DNA from: Bacillota bacterium
Lineage (GTDB): Bacteria > Bacillota_I > Bacilli_A > RF39 > UBA660
Direction: 5' to 3'
Length of the DNA: 64,000 nucleotides
Assembly: GCA_023460995.1 (NCBI GenBank)
Contig: JAEWOE010000006.1
Location: 1 to 64,000, forward strand
Shown here piece by piece: positions 16,965 through 26,150 of the stretch. Below the pieces are notes generated by a model. It had not been told where the DNA came from, ran no database searches, and saw only the letters and a program-made list of their open reading frames with translations. The position numbers and the translations under genes are program-made. Position 1 is the first letter of the stretch; every line of letters starts with the position of its first letter.

Positions 16965-17042
16965 TTATTTTTCTTCTTTTATAGCTTCTTCACTTAAAAT
17001 GTTACTTAAGTCTCTACGAATCTGTTTTTTAATCTTCTTCAT
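16965..17042 (-). CDS. Small basic peptide, 25 residues
   Basis: A short open frame encoding MKKIKKQIRRDLSNILSEEA followed by five more residues. It begins with ATG three bases after GGTGATC, the ribosome site used by many genes in this window, which is the main reason to report it. Charged and helical by pattern. It lies between 16411-16944 and 17170-17631 in the same direction. No family recognised; could be chance. Confidence 0.4.
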   Translation of the reverse strand: MKKIKKQIRRDLSNILSEEAIKEEK

Positions 17043-17169
17043 ATGATCACCTACCATAATATAACTATATCAATTTTTTGATAAAAAATCAAATGTTTGA
17101 TAATTTTTCAAAATATTGCTTTGACTGAATTAGAGTCAAGTTTTATATATATTTAACTTTCTGCAAAAA

Positions 17170-17631
17170 TTATGCTCTAATTTTATTGATATCATCTGTA
17201 ATAACCCAATCATCCATATTACTTTCCCTATTATATTTAAAAGGAACAATTTCGACAATATTAGATATCTCATAAACAGCCAAAAACTTCTTGCCATTCC
17301 ATCTTTCATATTGCTTTTTTGATAAGTTTAATTCACTTTTATAATGTTCAATAAATAATTGAGATTCACTTGGAGTCATTTTTTCACTTTCAATTACATT
17401 TGATATTACACCTTTATGCGTAATAGTCATATCTCCCCCAGTTTCAACAAAATAAGCTATATCATTAACTTTAGCTCTTCCACCTAAAGGACATTTTTTA
17501 CCAGCTGCACCTCTAATTATCATTGTTTTCTCGCCATTAATAAGTTTTTCTAATTCTTTTGCTTCTGAATTTAAGTAAACTAAGTGTTCAGCTTTTCCAT
17601 CTTTTCCTTCATACCACTCATTTTTTGCCAT
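17170..17631 (-). CDS. ASCH/PUA-like domain protein, hypothetical
   Basis: About 153 residues. The segment VYLNSEAKELEKLINGEKTMIIRG, followed by a GRAKVNDIAYFVE strand and a TITHKGVISNVIES segment, is reminiscent of the ASCH/PUA-like beta-barrel (a 'GxKT..R' loop and a 'GD..YF' strand), but the match is loose. Conserved in gut Firmicutes as a hypothetical protein as far as I recall. The ATG at 17631 follows GGTGATAAT; an in-frame ATG 18 bases upstream lies before this site and is disfavoured. Cytoplasmic. Confidence 0.6.
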   Translation of the reverse strand: MAKNEWYEGKDGKAEHLVYLNSEAKELEKLINGEKTMIIRGAAGKKCPLGGRAKVNDIAYFVETGGDMTITHKGVISNVIESEKMTPSESQLFIEHYKSELNLSKKQYERWNGKKFLAVYEISNIVEIVPFKYNRESNMDDWVITDDINKIRA

Positions 17632-17654
17632 ATTATCACCTATAATCATTATAA

Positions 17655-17679
17655 CAAAAAAGTAGGAAAAATCCTACTT
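17655..17679 (-). terminator. Terminator after mgtE
   Basis: Minus-strand stem AAGTAGGA / TCCTACTT (17660-17679), TTTT loop, then TTTTTTG. Confidence 0.85.
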
Positions 17680-19015
17680 ATAACCCTAATATAAATGTAG
17701 CTATATTAAAATATGTTATTAATGATATAGCATCTACAATTGTAGTAATAAATGGGCTGGCCATTACTGCAGGATCTAACCCAATTTTTTTTGCGAGCAT
17801 TGGAAGCATACATCCAACTATTTTAGCAAAAGTAACTGTAACTATTAAAGTTAGTGATACAACAGCCGCAACAGGTATAGATACTCCATCAATAACTAAT
17901 AATTTAATAAAATTAGCTGCGGATAAAGTTATTCCGGCTAAAATAGCAATTCTAAATTCTTTCCACATTATCTTAAATAAATCACTGAATTCTATTTCAT
18001 TTAATGAAATTCCACGAATAACAGTTACAGAAGTTTGATTTCCAGCATTACCACCGGTATTCATAAACATCGGAATAAAAGCAGTAAGGACTACATAAGT
18101 AGCTAGTGCATCCTGGTATGACTGTATAATGGTCCCTGTAAAAGTTGCAGAAAACATTAAAATTAAAAGCCAAGGCATTCTCTTCTTATAAGTTTCAAAT
18201 ATCCCTGTTTTCATATATGGCTTATCCGTTGGATTAATACCAGCCATCTTTTCAATATCTTCAGTTGTTTCTTCTTCAATAACGTCAATAACATCATCGA
18301 TTGTAATAACACCAACAAGTCTTTCTTCTCTATCAACAACTGGCATTAAAGTTAAGTCATATTTAGAAAACTGTTTTGCTACTTCTTCTTGATCTTCCAA
18401 TGTATGTGTACAAATTATTCTATCGTCCATTATTTCTTCAATTTTTATATCTGAAGGATTAAATAATAATTCCCTAAGTTCAATAGTTCCTACTAGCTGA
18501 CGATTTTTATCTAAAACAAAACAAGTATCAATTGATTCTTTTTCTTTTCCTTCTCTTCTAAGTTTACTTATTGCTTCTTCAATTGTAAGATCTGCCTTCA
18601 AATCAAAGAAATCTATATTCATAATTGAACCGGCTGAATTAACCGGATATTTAAGTAAGTAGTTAATATCTTTTCTTGTTTCAGGAGTCGTATTAGCTAG
18701 TAACTTGGTGACGATATTAGCTGGCATTTCATCTATTAAATCGGCTGCATCATCTGAATCCAAATTATCAATTATTGAACCTGCTTCCTTCATTGACAAC
18801 AAAGTTATAAGTTCTTGCTGAATATCTAATGGCAAATTTGCAAATGTATCAGCAGCAATATCCTTTGGCAGTAGCCTAAAAACCTTGACTTGCTTTTCCT
18901 TGTCATCTATATCTTCAATAATTTCAGCAATATCAGCTTCGTTTAAATTAGTTATTTCTAACTTTAATTTTTTGTAGTCTTCTGTTTCAACTAGTTCTAT
19001 AATTTTTTCTAACAT
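17678..19015 (-). CDS. mgtE: Magnesium transporter MgtE
   Basis: A 445-residue magnesium channel. In order: an N-terminal superhelical domain (about 1-130, with DIDDKEKQVKVFRLLPKD), two CBS domains (about 135-255), a plug helix, and five membrane segments (about 285-445). The pore motif region NTGGNAGNQTSVTVIRG is intact. Cytoplasmic domains close the channel when internal magnesium is high. Full family length. ATG behind AAAGGAG. There is too little upstream space (about 95 bases) for a standard M-box riboswitch. Part of a metal-homeostasis stretch with mgtA at 22254. Confidence 0.96.
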   Translation of the reverse strand: MLEKIIELVETEDYKKLKLEITNLNEADIAEIIEDIDDKEKQVKVFRLLPKDIAADTFANLPLDIQQELITLLSMKEAGSIIDNLDSDDAADLIDEMPANIVTKLLANTTPETRKDINYLLKYPVNSAGSIMNIDFFDLKADLTIEEAISKLRREGKEKESIDTCFVLDKNRQLVGTIELRELLFNPSDIKIEEIMDDRIICTHTLEDQEEVAKQFSKYDLTLMPVVDREERLVGVITIDDVIDVIEEETTEDIEKMAGINPTDKPYMKTGIFETYKKRMPWLLILMFSATFTGTIIQSYQDALATYVVLTAFIPMFMNTGGNAGNQTSVTVIRGISLNEIEFSDLFKIMWKEFRIAILAGITLSAANFIKLLVIDGVSIPVAAVVSLTLIVTVTFAKIVGCMLPMLAKKIGLDPAVMASPFITTIVDAISLITYFNIATFILGL

Positions 19016-19084
19016 AAAATCACTCCTTTACTATTTCTAGCATACCCATTATAACATTATAATAATCAATTTGAATACTATAAT

Positions 19085-19116
19085 AAAATAAAAAATAGTA
19101 GTTTTATCTACTATTT
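19085..19116 (-). terminator. Terminator after the GGGtGRT gene
   Basis: Minus-strand stem AAATAGTAG / CTACTATTT (19093-19116) with a T-rich tail. Confidence 0.8.
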
Positions 19117-20109
19117 CATACTTTCTTCTACAGCAACAGCAATTGATACTGTAGCTCCAACCATTGGATTATTTCCCATACCAACAAAACCCATCATTTC
19201 AACATGAGCTGGTACTGAAGAACTTCCTGCAAACTGAGCATCACTATGCATTCTTCCCATAGTATCAGTCATACCATATGAAGCAGGACCTGCTGCCATA
19301 TTATCAGGATGAAGTGTTCTACCTGTTCCACCACCTGAAGCAACAGAGAAATATTTTTTATCTTGTTCAAGTCTTTCTTTCTTATAAGTTCCGGCTACTG
19401 GATGTTGGAATCTTGTTGGATTAGTAGAATTTCCTGTAATAGAAACATCTACATTCTCCATGTGCATAATGGCAACTCCTTCACGAACATCATCAGCACC
19501 ATAGCATCTAACTTTACTTCTTTCACCATCTGAATAAGCTATTTCATTTGCTATTTTTAGTTCTCCACTGTAATAGTCAAATTTAGTCTGAACATAAGTA
19601 AATCCATTTATTCTAGAAATAATTTGAGCCGCATCTTTTCCAAGACCGTTTAATATTACTCTAAGTTTATTCTTTCTAACTTTGTTAGCAGATTTAGCTA
19701 TTCCTATCGCACCTTCTGCTGCTGCAAAAGATTCATGTCCAGCTAAGAAAGCAAAACATTCAGTCTCTTCTGATAAAAGCATAGCACCTAAATTACCATG
19801 ACCTAAACCAACTTTTCTATCATCTGCAACACTACCTGGTAAACAGAATGCTTGTAATCCTTCACCAATTATTTTTGCAGCTTCACTTGCTGTTTTACAT
19901 CCTTTTTTAATTGCTAAAGCAGCTCCCAATGTGTAAGCCCAACATGCATCTTCAAAGCATATTGTTTGAATTCCTTTTACTATTTCATATGGATTAAATC
20001 CTTTATCTAAACAAATTTGTTTTGCTTCTTCTAAATCTTTAATACCATTTTCTTTTAAAACTTGATCTATTTTTTTTATTCTTCTATCGTAATTTTCAAA
20101 TAATTCCAT
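19111..20109 (-). CDS. GGGtGRT protein
   Basis: A 332-residue member of the GGGtGRT family (PF14057), named for its motif, here SGGGTGRTLHPDNM at about residue 254. The protein has no known enzymatic role. It is found mainly in anaerobes and almost always beside a NifU-like scaffold, as here (nine bases downstream of 20119-20811). A role in iron-sulfur or selenium/sulfur metabolism has been guessed from context only. ATG follows TTTAGGAGGTAACC. Confidence 0.93.
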   Translation of the reverse strand: MELFENYDRRIKKIDQVLKENGIKDLEEAKQICLDKGFNPYEIVKGIQTICFEDACWAYTLGAALAIKKGCKTASEAAKIIGEGLQAFCLPGSVADDRKVGLGHGNLGAMLLSEETECFAFLAGHESFAAAEGAIGIAKSANKVRKNKLRVILNGLGKDAAQIISRINGFTYVQTKFDYYSGELKIANEIAYSDGERSKVRCYGADDVREGVAIMHMENVDVSITGNSTNPTRFQHPVAGTYKKERLEQDKKYFSVASGGGTGRTLHPDNMAAGPASYGMTDTMGRMHSDAQFAGSSSVPAHVEMMGFVGMGNNPMVGATVSIAVAVEESMK

Positions 20110-20118
20110 GGTTACCTC

Positions 20119-20811
20119 CTAAACATGGCGTGGATCTATTTTTTTAGTAGCTTCATCAAATCTACCATAAGTTCCACTTGCCTTTTCTATTGCTTCATTA
20201 GAATCTATTCCAGCTTTAATATTATCCATCATTTTACCTAAATTAACATATTTATAACCGATAATATTACCTTCTGAATCAAGTCCAACTTCAACAATAT
20301 ATCCCTCTGCTAATTCAAGATATCTAGGTCCCTTTGCAAGTGTGGAATAAATTGTTCCAACTTGACTTCTATGACCTTTTCCTAAATCTTCAAGTCCAGC
20401 TCCTATTGCAAGGCCACCTTCTGAAAATGCAGATTGTGTTCTACCATAAACTATTTGCAAAAATAATTCTCTCATTGCAGTATTAATAGCATCACATACT
20501 AAATCAGTATTTAAAGCTTCTAATATTGTTTTACCTATTAGAATTTCACCAGCCATTGCGGCAGAATGTGTCATACCAGAACAACCTATTGTTTCTACTA
20601 AAGCCTCTTGTATAACGCCTTCTTTTACATTTAAAGTCAATTTGCAAGCCCCTTGTTGTGGTGCACACCAACCAATACCATGTGTAAGACCTGAAATGTC
20701 TTTAACATCTTTTGCTTGTACCCATTTTCCTTCTTCAGGAATCGGTGCTGGTCCATGATCAGCGCCTTTGTTTACTTTGCACATATTCTCTACTTCTTTT
20801 GTGTATATCAT
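20119..20811 (-). CDS. NifU/IscU-like iron-sulfur scaffold protein
   Basis: A 230-residue protein with a NifU/IscU-like core: GWCAPQQGACKLTLNVKEGVIQEALVETIGCSGMTHSAA at about 47-87, with cysteines at the ligand positions, then a C-terminal extension. It is the standard genomic partner of GGGtGRT proteins. SUF/ISC enzymes are absent from the window, so a housekeeping scaffold role is not supported; assembly of a special cluster or delivery to GGGtGRT is an inference. Strong GGAGG seven bases before ATG and an extended -10 (TGGTATAAT, minus) upstream. Confidence 0.88.
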   Translation of the reverse strand: MIYTKEVENMCKVNKGADHGPAPIPEEGKWVQAKDVKDISGLTHGIGWCAPQQGACKLTLNVKEGVIQEALVETIGCSGMTHSAAMAGEILIGKTILEALNTDLVCDAINTAMRELFLQIVYGRTQSAFSEGGLAIGAGLEDLGKGHRSQVGTIYSTLAKGPRYLELAEGYIVEVGLDSEGNIIGYKYVNLGKMMDNIKAGIDSNEAIEKASGTYGRFDEATKKIDPRHV

Positions 20812-20914
20812 TTTATAACCTCCATTTTGACATATATTATTATACCATAAACTCTATTTTCTTTTAAGTTTTTTTAAATATTTTATAAAATTTATCTAAT
20901 AAAAATATAAGAAA

Positions 20915-20941
20915 ATAAAAAAGTAATAAATTACTTTTTCT
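20915..20941 (-). terminator. Terminator after the Fur gene
   Basis: Minus-strand stem AAAAAGTAAT / TTACTTTTTT overlapping the Fur stop codon, with T-rich continuation. AT-only stem, so moderate support. Confidence 0.55.
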
Positions 20942-21332
20942 TACAATTATGACATATGCCACTAAACTCAATAGTATGATTAATTATTTCAAAATCACTA
21001 TTTTTAATAATTTCTTTTTCTGCTTTTTCAATTGGACAAAAATCAATTTTTTCCTTTGTATGACATTTTATACAATTTAAATAATGTTCATGCTTATTAG
21101 TACTTAATGTATAATATATATTCCCATCATAACTTAGATTTTTAATAAATAATCCTTTTTCAGTAAAAAGATCTATTATTCTATAAATGGTCACAATATC
21201 AACCTCATTAACACAATTATCATATATATATTTTAGTGTAACTTCTTGTTTAGAGTTAAGAACAATACTATAAACTAAATTTCTTTGTTTGGTGTTTTTG
21301 ATATTATTTTTCTTGAAAATTTCTTCTATCAA
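20931..21332 (-). CDS. Fur-family metalloregulator
   Basis: A 133-residue Fur/Zur/PerR-type repressor. N-terminal winged helix (NTKQRNLVYSIV..., DIVTIYRIIDLFTEKGL) and C-terminal dimer domain with HEHYLNCIKCH and a final CHNC pair, giving the four-cysteine structural zinc site. The sensory metal cannot be assigned by eye. It starts at TTG, overlapping the TGA of the exporter gene by four bases (TTGA), with AGGA upstream; no internal ATG matches the family start. Co-transcribed with the exporter, whose promoter carries a 23-bp palindrome that is its likely target. Confidence 0.88.
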   Translation of the reverse strand: MIEEIFKKNNIKNTKQRNLVYSIVLNSKQEVTLKYIYDNCVNEVDIVTIYRIIDLFTEKGLFIKNLSYDGNIYYTLSTNKHEHYLNCIKCHTKEKIDFCPIEKAEKEIIKNSDFEIINHTIEFSGICHNCKKK

Positions 21333-22177
21333 ATAGCAATTCCTAACAAGTCAATTACAATTCCACATAAAACACCAATAGAATATAGCGTAAGTATTAT
21401 GCTTATATTTTCTTTTAGATTATTATTAACTTTGAATAATAGTAATAATGCAACGCCACTACCAGTAAGTAATCCTGCCATAGTCATACCAAATGATATA
21501 GCATTATTAAGATATAATTCTGTGATAACAACGCTAGCTGCACAATTAGGAATTAAACCTATTAAACTAGCTAAGAATGGTCCAAAGAAACTATTCTTCA
21601 TAAATAGTTTTGATACCATATCTTCATCGAAATAATATAGTGTACAATTTAATATAAATGAAATAATTGTTATAAATAAAAGGATATTTAAAGTATGTCT
21701 AATGCTTGATTTTAAAATACCGTGTTCACAATCACAGTGTTCTTCGTCGCAAAAATCCTTTATTTGATTATCCTTTTTAGATTTCTTGTTTCTTAATATA
21801 AAGTCTATAATAAATCCAAAGATAATACCTATAACGATTTTAAATAATATAATCTTAACTATAACTGTTACATTTGTACCTTTTGATAGTAGTATAGGTA
21901 ACATCTCATCAGATGTTGAAAGATATATTGCCATAAGTGTACCATATGAAACAATCCTAGCTGCATACAAGTTTGTAGCAGCAGCAGAAAAACCACATTG
22001 TGGAAAAGCTCCTAATATTCCACCTAATAATGGCCCAAATTTTCCAGCTTTTTCTATTGTATGTTTACTTTTATTACTTAACTTATGTTCAATGAATTCC
22101 ATAAGTAAAAATACTAAAAATAAAAAAGGTAAAAGTTTTAATGAATCTAACAAAGTATCTAATATAATATCCGACAT
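21329..22177 (-). CDS. Putative 10-TM heavy-metal exporter (ArsP_2/Mn-transporter-like)
   Basis: About 282 residues with eight to ten membrane segments and two matching halves, each carrying a GPxLxxxxGxxPxCxxS/A pattern: GPLLGGILGAFPQCGFSAAA and GPFLASLIGLIPNCAASVV. The loop between them is rich in Cys, His and acids (CDEEHCDCEHG), a probable metal-binding site. This fits the Pfam ArsP_2 family, annotated as manganese or heavy-metal transport. ATG at 22177 follows GGAGGAA; a TTG 18 bases upstream lies inside the operator. Followed directly by its Fur-family regulator. Confidence 0.82.
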   Translation of the reverse strand: MSDIILDTLLDSLKLLPFLFLVFLLMEFIEHKLSNKSKHTIEKAGKFGPLLGGILGAFPQCGFSAAATNLYAARIVSYGTLMAIYLSTSDEMLPILLSKGTNVTVIVKIILFKIVIGIIFGFIIDFILRNKKSKKDNQIKDFCDEEHCDCEHGILKSSIRHTLNILLFITIISFILNCTLYYFDEDMVSKLFMKNSFFGPFLASLIGLIPNCAASVVITELYLNNAISFGMTMAGLLTGSGVALLLLFKVNNNLKENISIILTLYSIGVLCGIVIDLLGIAI

Positions 22178-22186
22178 ATTTCCTCC

Positions 22187-22216
22187 TAAATGCAAGTTTT
22201 TTGCATTTATATTATA
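22187..22216 (-). promoter_or_regulatory. Promoter with Fur-type operator for exporter-fur operon
   Basis: Minus strand: extended -10 TGATATAAT with TATAAT at 22211-22216, immediately followed by a perfect inverted repeat TAAATGCAA-N5-TTGCATTTA at 22187-22209 that covers the start site and runs to the ribosome site. The layout (9-5-9, AT-rich with a TGCA core) is what a Fur-family dimer would bind. No second copy was noticed elsewhere in the window. Confidence 0.7.
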
Positions 22217-22239
22217 TCATACTTTAACTAATACGCAAT

Positions 22240-22268
22240 AAAGAATGGTAATTTTATAACCATTCTTT
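22240..22268 (-). terminator. Terminator after mgtA
   Basis: Minus-strand stem AAAGAATGGT / ACCATTCTTT around a nine-base loop, overlapping the mgtA stop codon and ending close to the exporter promoter. Confidence 0.7.
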
Positions 22269-24875
22269 ATATTTTTTTATATATAATTTTTTAATAACCG
22301 CAACTATAAACATGTATAATGCCACTAAGGATATTAAATATCCATAAAAACTTAGTGGTAAAGTTACAAAATCAAAAAGACCAATTTTTGATAAAAGATG
22401 TGGAGCCATAATTGTTAAAACTAGTGATATTAAAGATAATATCATAAGTGGTTTACTTGCTTTGGATTCAATAAATGGTATTTTAGAAGTTCTAACATTA
22501 TGAATTATAATAAGTTCTGTAGTTAAACATGTTACAAACCAGGCTGTTTGAAAATATGCTTGCTTATCTACACTGTTATAACCAAGTATAAACCAAAAAA
22601 TCAAAAAAGAAATAACATCTACTACCGAACTTGTAATACCCATCACATTCATAAAATGACCAATACCTTTAGTATTCCATTTTTTAGGTTTTCTTAAAAA
22701 CTCAGCATCTACATCGTCATATGGAATTCCTATTTGTGAAAAGTCATATATAAAGTCTTGAAGTAGCATTTGAATTGGCAACAATGGTAAAAATGGTAAA
22801 AATATACTAGCTATCATTATGCTAAATACATCACCAAAATCAGCACTCAAAGCCATTTTCATGTACTTTATTATGTTACCATATATTTTTCTTCCTATAA
22901 TTACACCATCATATAACACACCTAAATTACGCTCTAAAAGGATAATATCACTTGCTTCTTTCGCAATATCAGTAGCTGAGTTAACAGAAATACCAACATC
23001 CGCTGCATGAAGTGATGGAGCATCATTAACACCATCCCCCATATATCCAACTACATGACCATTTTTTCGATAAGCCCTTACTACTCTTTCTTTTTGTATA
23101 GGATCCATTCTGGCAAATACATCAACTTTTTCAATTAAAATACTCAACTGTTCATCGGTTAAATGATCTATATCTGCACCAATAACTATGTTTTCACTAT
23201 TAAGCCCCGCAAGTGAACAAATGTTATTTGTTGCATAGGGATTATCACCTGTTAATATTTTCGTTTGAACGCCTATCTCTCTAAGACTATTAATTATTTT
23301 TTTGGCATCCTTTTTTGGTTGATCTAAAAACGCTACAAACCCAACAAAAGTCATGTCTTTTTCATATGTAGAATCAAATACTTTTATACCAGGATATTCA
23401 TTTTTTTCAGCAAGAGCAATAACTTGCATTCCCTCACTAGCAAGTTTTTTTGCGCTCTCATTAATCTCATTAATTAACTTTTTATCAATAGGGTAAATCA
23501 TATTATCATTTTTTACTTTTATACAAACTTTTAAAACTTCCTCTAAAGCTCCTTTAGTTAACATACGATAATTGCTGCCATCTTTAACGACAACACTAAC
23601 TTTTTTTCTCATATAATCAAAAGGAATTTCGTCAATTTTTTCATAATTTGAAATAGTTTTCTTTATGTTATGCTCGTTTCCATAACTTATTATAGCTCTA
23701 TCAACTAAGTTTTTTATACCAGTACTATAATAACTATTAAGATATGCATATTCCAATATATCAATATTTTCGTCACCATCTACATCTATATACTTTTGAA
23801 GAACAATTTTATTCTCAGTTAATGTGCCCGTTTTATCAGTACATAATACATCTATGGCACCTAAGTTTTGAATAGAATCCATTTTTTTTACTAAAGTCTT
23901 CTTCTTAGCTAAAACTTTAGTACCTCGTGTTAAATTAACATTAACAATCATAGGTAACATAGTTGGGGTTATACCAACAGCAGCAGATAAAGCAAAAAGA
24001 AAAGCATCTAAATAGTTATGTTTTATTATTCCTTGTATAATTAAGACAACAATGCAAACAAGAACCATATAAGCAATTAATAAATTTGTAATTTTCTTCA
24101 TACCAATATCAAAATTAGTTAGTTCTTTTTCGTTATCTAATTCTTTACCTATATGTCCTAAATATGTATTAAAACCCGTACTAATAACAACTGCTGTTGC
24201 GCTACCACTTACTACACTGCATCCCATTAAACAAATATTACTTAAATTAAATACCTCTTTAGCTGGTAAGTTCTCTGTTGCCTTTTCCACTGGCACACTC
24301 TCACCAGTAAATACAGATTGATTAATAAATAAATCTTTACTTTGAATAATATAGACATCAGCTGGAATTATAGACCCAGCATTTAACTTAACTACATCAC
24401 CAATAACAACATTTTCTACTCTTTCTTCATGTTCCTTTTCACTACGCATTAAAATGGTGCTACTAGTTATTTTTGACTTTAATTTTTCATTAAACTTATA
24501 TACAGAGTAATCTTGAAAAAATCTAATAAGTGCACTTAAAAAACCTATAGAGATAATTATAACTGATCCAAATTTATCTCCAAGAAAAAAATTTATTATT
24601 GCTAGCATAAAAAGAACTACAATAAATTGATCTTTAAAAGATAAAGCAAAAAAATGAAGCCAAGATTTTTTATTATCCTTCACTACAATATTTTGTCCAC
24701 TTTCATTCAATCTTTTATTTGCTTCTTCTTGCGCTAAACCATTTAAATCACTTTTGAATTCTCTAAATACATCTTCCTTATTATATTTTGAAATTTCATT
24801 ATATTTTTCCAATAAAATTATATTATCTTGATTTAATTGATTAACCTTTTTCTTAATGTAAAATATTTTTATCAT
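22254..24875 (-). CDS. mgtA: Magnesium-translocating P-type ATPase
   Basis: An 873-residue P3B-type ATPase importing magnesium. Seen: actuator TGES motif (VFTGESVPVEK), phosphorylation loop CTDKTGTLTENK near residue 345, hinge GDGVNDAPSLHAADVGISVN, and about ten membrane segments. MgtA-type residues in the C-terminal half (PIQMLLQDFIYDFSQIGIPYDDVD) separate it from calcium pumps. It sits next to the Fur-type exporter operon and 3 kb from mgtE. ATG behind AGAGGCGAT. No room for a magnesium riboswitch upstream (60 bases to 24936). Confidence 0.95.
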   Translation of the reverse strand: MIKIFYIKKKVNQLNQDNIILLEKYNEISKYNKEDVFREFKSDLNGLAQEEANKRLNESGQNIVVKDNKKSWLHFFALSFKDQFIVVLFMLAIINFFLGDKFGSVIIISIGFLSALIRFFQDYSVYKFNEKLKSKITSSTILMRSEKEHEERVENVVIGDVVKLNAGSIIPADVYIIQSKDLFINQSVFTGESVPVEKATENLPAKEVFNLSNICLMGCSVVSGSATAVVISTGFNTYLGHIGKELDNEKELTNFDIGMKKITNLLIAYMVLVCIVVLIIQGIIKHNYLDAFLFALSAAVGITPTMLPMIVNVNLTRGTKVLAKKKTLVKKMDSIQNLGAIDVLCTDKTGTLTENKIVLQKYIDVDGDENIDILEYAYLNSYYSTGIKNLVDRAIISYGNEHNIKKTISNYEKIDEIPFDYMRKKVSVVVKDGSNYRMLTKGALEEVLKVCIKVKNDNMIYPIDKKLINEINESAKKLASEGMQVIALAEKNEYPGIKVFDSTYEKDMTFVGFVAFLDQPKKDAKKIINSLREIGVQTKILTGDNPYATNNICSLAGLNSENIVIGADIDHLTDEQLSILIEKVDVFARMDPIQKERVVRAYRKNGHVVGYMGDGVNDAPSLHAADVGISVNSATDIAKEASDIILLERNLGVLYDGVIIGRKIYGNIIKYMKMALSADFGDVFSIMIASIFLPFLPLLPIQMLLQDFIYDFSQIGIPYDDVDAEFLRKPKKWNTKGIGHFMNVMGITSSVVDVISFLIFWFILGYNSVDKQAYFQTAWFVTCLTTELIIIHNVRTSKIPFIESKASKPLMILSLISLVLTIMAPHLLSKIGLFDFVTLPLSFYGYLISLVALYMFIVAVIKKLYIKKYKEWL

Positions 24876-24935
24876 TTTATCGCCTCTATTATAATCTATA
24901 TTATAAATTATATCACTGAATAGATTTAATAGATA

Positions 24936-25652
24936 TTATTTTATACTATAATTAATATTTGCTTTTCTTGCTAGTTTACATAAATCTTTTGTTTGTAAAT
25001 GATAATACCTATTATCTTTTATAAAATTAGTGCCACATTGTCTAAATTCAAAATTAGTTTGTGATTCTATACACTGATTTCTTATTTTTAAAACCCAGTC
25101 ATAATTAAGATAACGCGCATTTTGATCCGATTCTCCACCAACCACAACCAAATCTATATTATTAAGATATTTTTTTATATCTATTTCCTCAAGTAATGGT
25201 TGACATATTATATCTTTATGCTTGATAGCTAGTTTTGAAAATATGCTTAATCTATAATCTGCATTAAACTGATTTTCTATGGTACAACCAATTATGACAT
25301 TATCATATCCTTCACCCCAATCTTCAGGAATACAAATTTCAAATCTATCAATACGCTTTGTAAGAAATAAAAAATTTAGATCAGGTCTCTCCTTAATTAT
25401 TTTCCAGCATTCATCACGCCATAAATCAGCATCTTCAAGAAAAAAATCAGTTTGAAAACATAGATAAACTATTTGCCCAGATTTAATTTTATATTCGCCA
25501 TTTTCACTCTTCATTATTGGAGCATAAAACTGGTCAGTTTTTACTATTATATTAGTATCTACCCCTCTTTTATAATCCCCCTTATGAATATAACAATACT
25601 TACAACCTTCACTATGTTTATGGCAACCTCTCCAAGGACTCCAAAAAGCCAT
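24936..25652 (-). CDS. DUF5131 (phage Gp37/Gp68-like) protein
   Basis: About 238 residues. The opening AFWSPWRGCHKHSEGCKYCYI is the DUF5131 hallmark, with three cysteines that could hold an iron-sulfur cluster as in radical SAM-like folds. Later motifs FLEDADLWRDECW, NFLFLTKRIDRF, NVIIGCTIENQ and VVVGGESDQNARYLNYDWV are all family features. Function unknown; relatives occur in phages and many bacteria. ATG at 25652 follows GGAAGTGAT; the TTG six bases earlier is not needed. Confidence 0.88.
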   Translation of the reverse strand: MAFWSPWRGCHKHSEGCKYCYIHKGDYKRGVDTNIIVKTDQFYAPIMKSENGEYKIKSGQIVYLCFQTDFFLEDADLWRDECWKIIKERPDLNFLFLTKRIDRFEICIPEDWGEGYDNVIIGCTIENQFNADYRLSIFSKLAIKHKDIICQPLLEEIDIKKYLNNIDLVVVGGESDQNARYLNYDWVLKIRNQCIESQTNFEFRQCGTNFIKDNRYYHLQTKDLCKLARKANINYSIK

Positions 25653-25677
25653 ATACAATCACTTCCTTTTTTATTTA

Positions 25678-26139
25678 TTAATCTAAAACAATAACATTAC
25701 TTTGTTTTAATTTTTCTATCGTTTTAATAAACCTAGATAAATTTATTACACCTACCAAATTTAGCGGAACAACTGCCTTAATATTATTTTTAACAGCATC
25801 TATGGCAGTAGATTTAATACAGCAATTGCCATCTATACCTACAACTTCTATTTCATTAATATTATTTGATTTTAAACAATTGCAAAATTCAGTACTGGTA
25901 AAACAACTTGAACTTTCCTTCTCAAAAACCAAATTTGATTCAACATTTAATCCTGTAACTAATTTAGAGCAATTACTCTTACGAATATTTTTAACATAAA
26001 TAATTAAACTATCTTTTTTCTTATATTCATTGATTACTAAATTAATTTTTTCTATTAAAAGTTCTTTATCAGAAAACTTGTATTTAGTGTTTTTTCCTAT
26101 ATAATCTTCTTGCATATCAACTATAACTAAAGCATTCAT
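25678..26139 (-). CDS. Isochorismatase-family cysteine hydrolase
   Basis: A 153-residue hydrolase of the isochorismatase/nicotinamidase fold. The opening NALVIVDMQEDYIG supplies the catalytic Asp, VKNIRKSNCSK the metal/lysine region, and GIDGNCCIKSTAIDA the nucleophilic cysteine near residue 112. Substrate unknown; nicotinamidase and other amidases share this pattern, but the nicotinamidase His-rich metal site (DxHxxH) is not seen. The promoter (TAGACA, 18 bases, TATACT) upstream shares a 15-base segment with the one before 29876-30355. Confidence 0.82.
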   Translation of the reverse strand: MNALVIVDMQEDYIGKNTKYKFSDKELLIEKINLVINEYKKKDSLIIYVKNIRKSNCSKLVTGLNVESNLVFEKESSSCFTSTEFCNCLKSNNINEIEVVGIDGNCCIKSTAIDAVKNNIKAVVPLNLVGVINLSRFIKTIEKLKQSNVIVLD

Positions 26140-26150
26140 TTTATCACCTA

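Noticed and set aside
18900..24936. M-box magnesium riboswitch before mgtE or mgtA
   Set aside because: Only 95 and 60 bases lie upstream of the two genes, too little for the ~170-base M-box, and no matching stems were seen.
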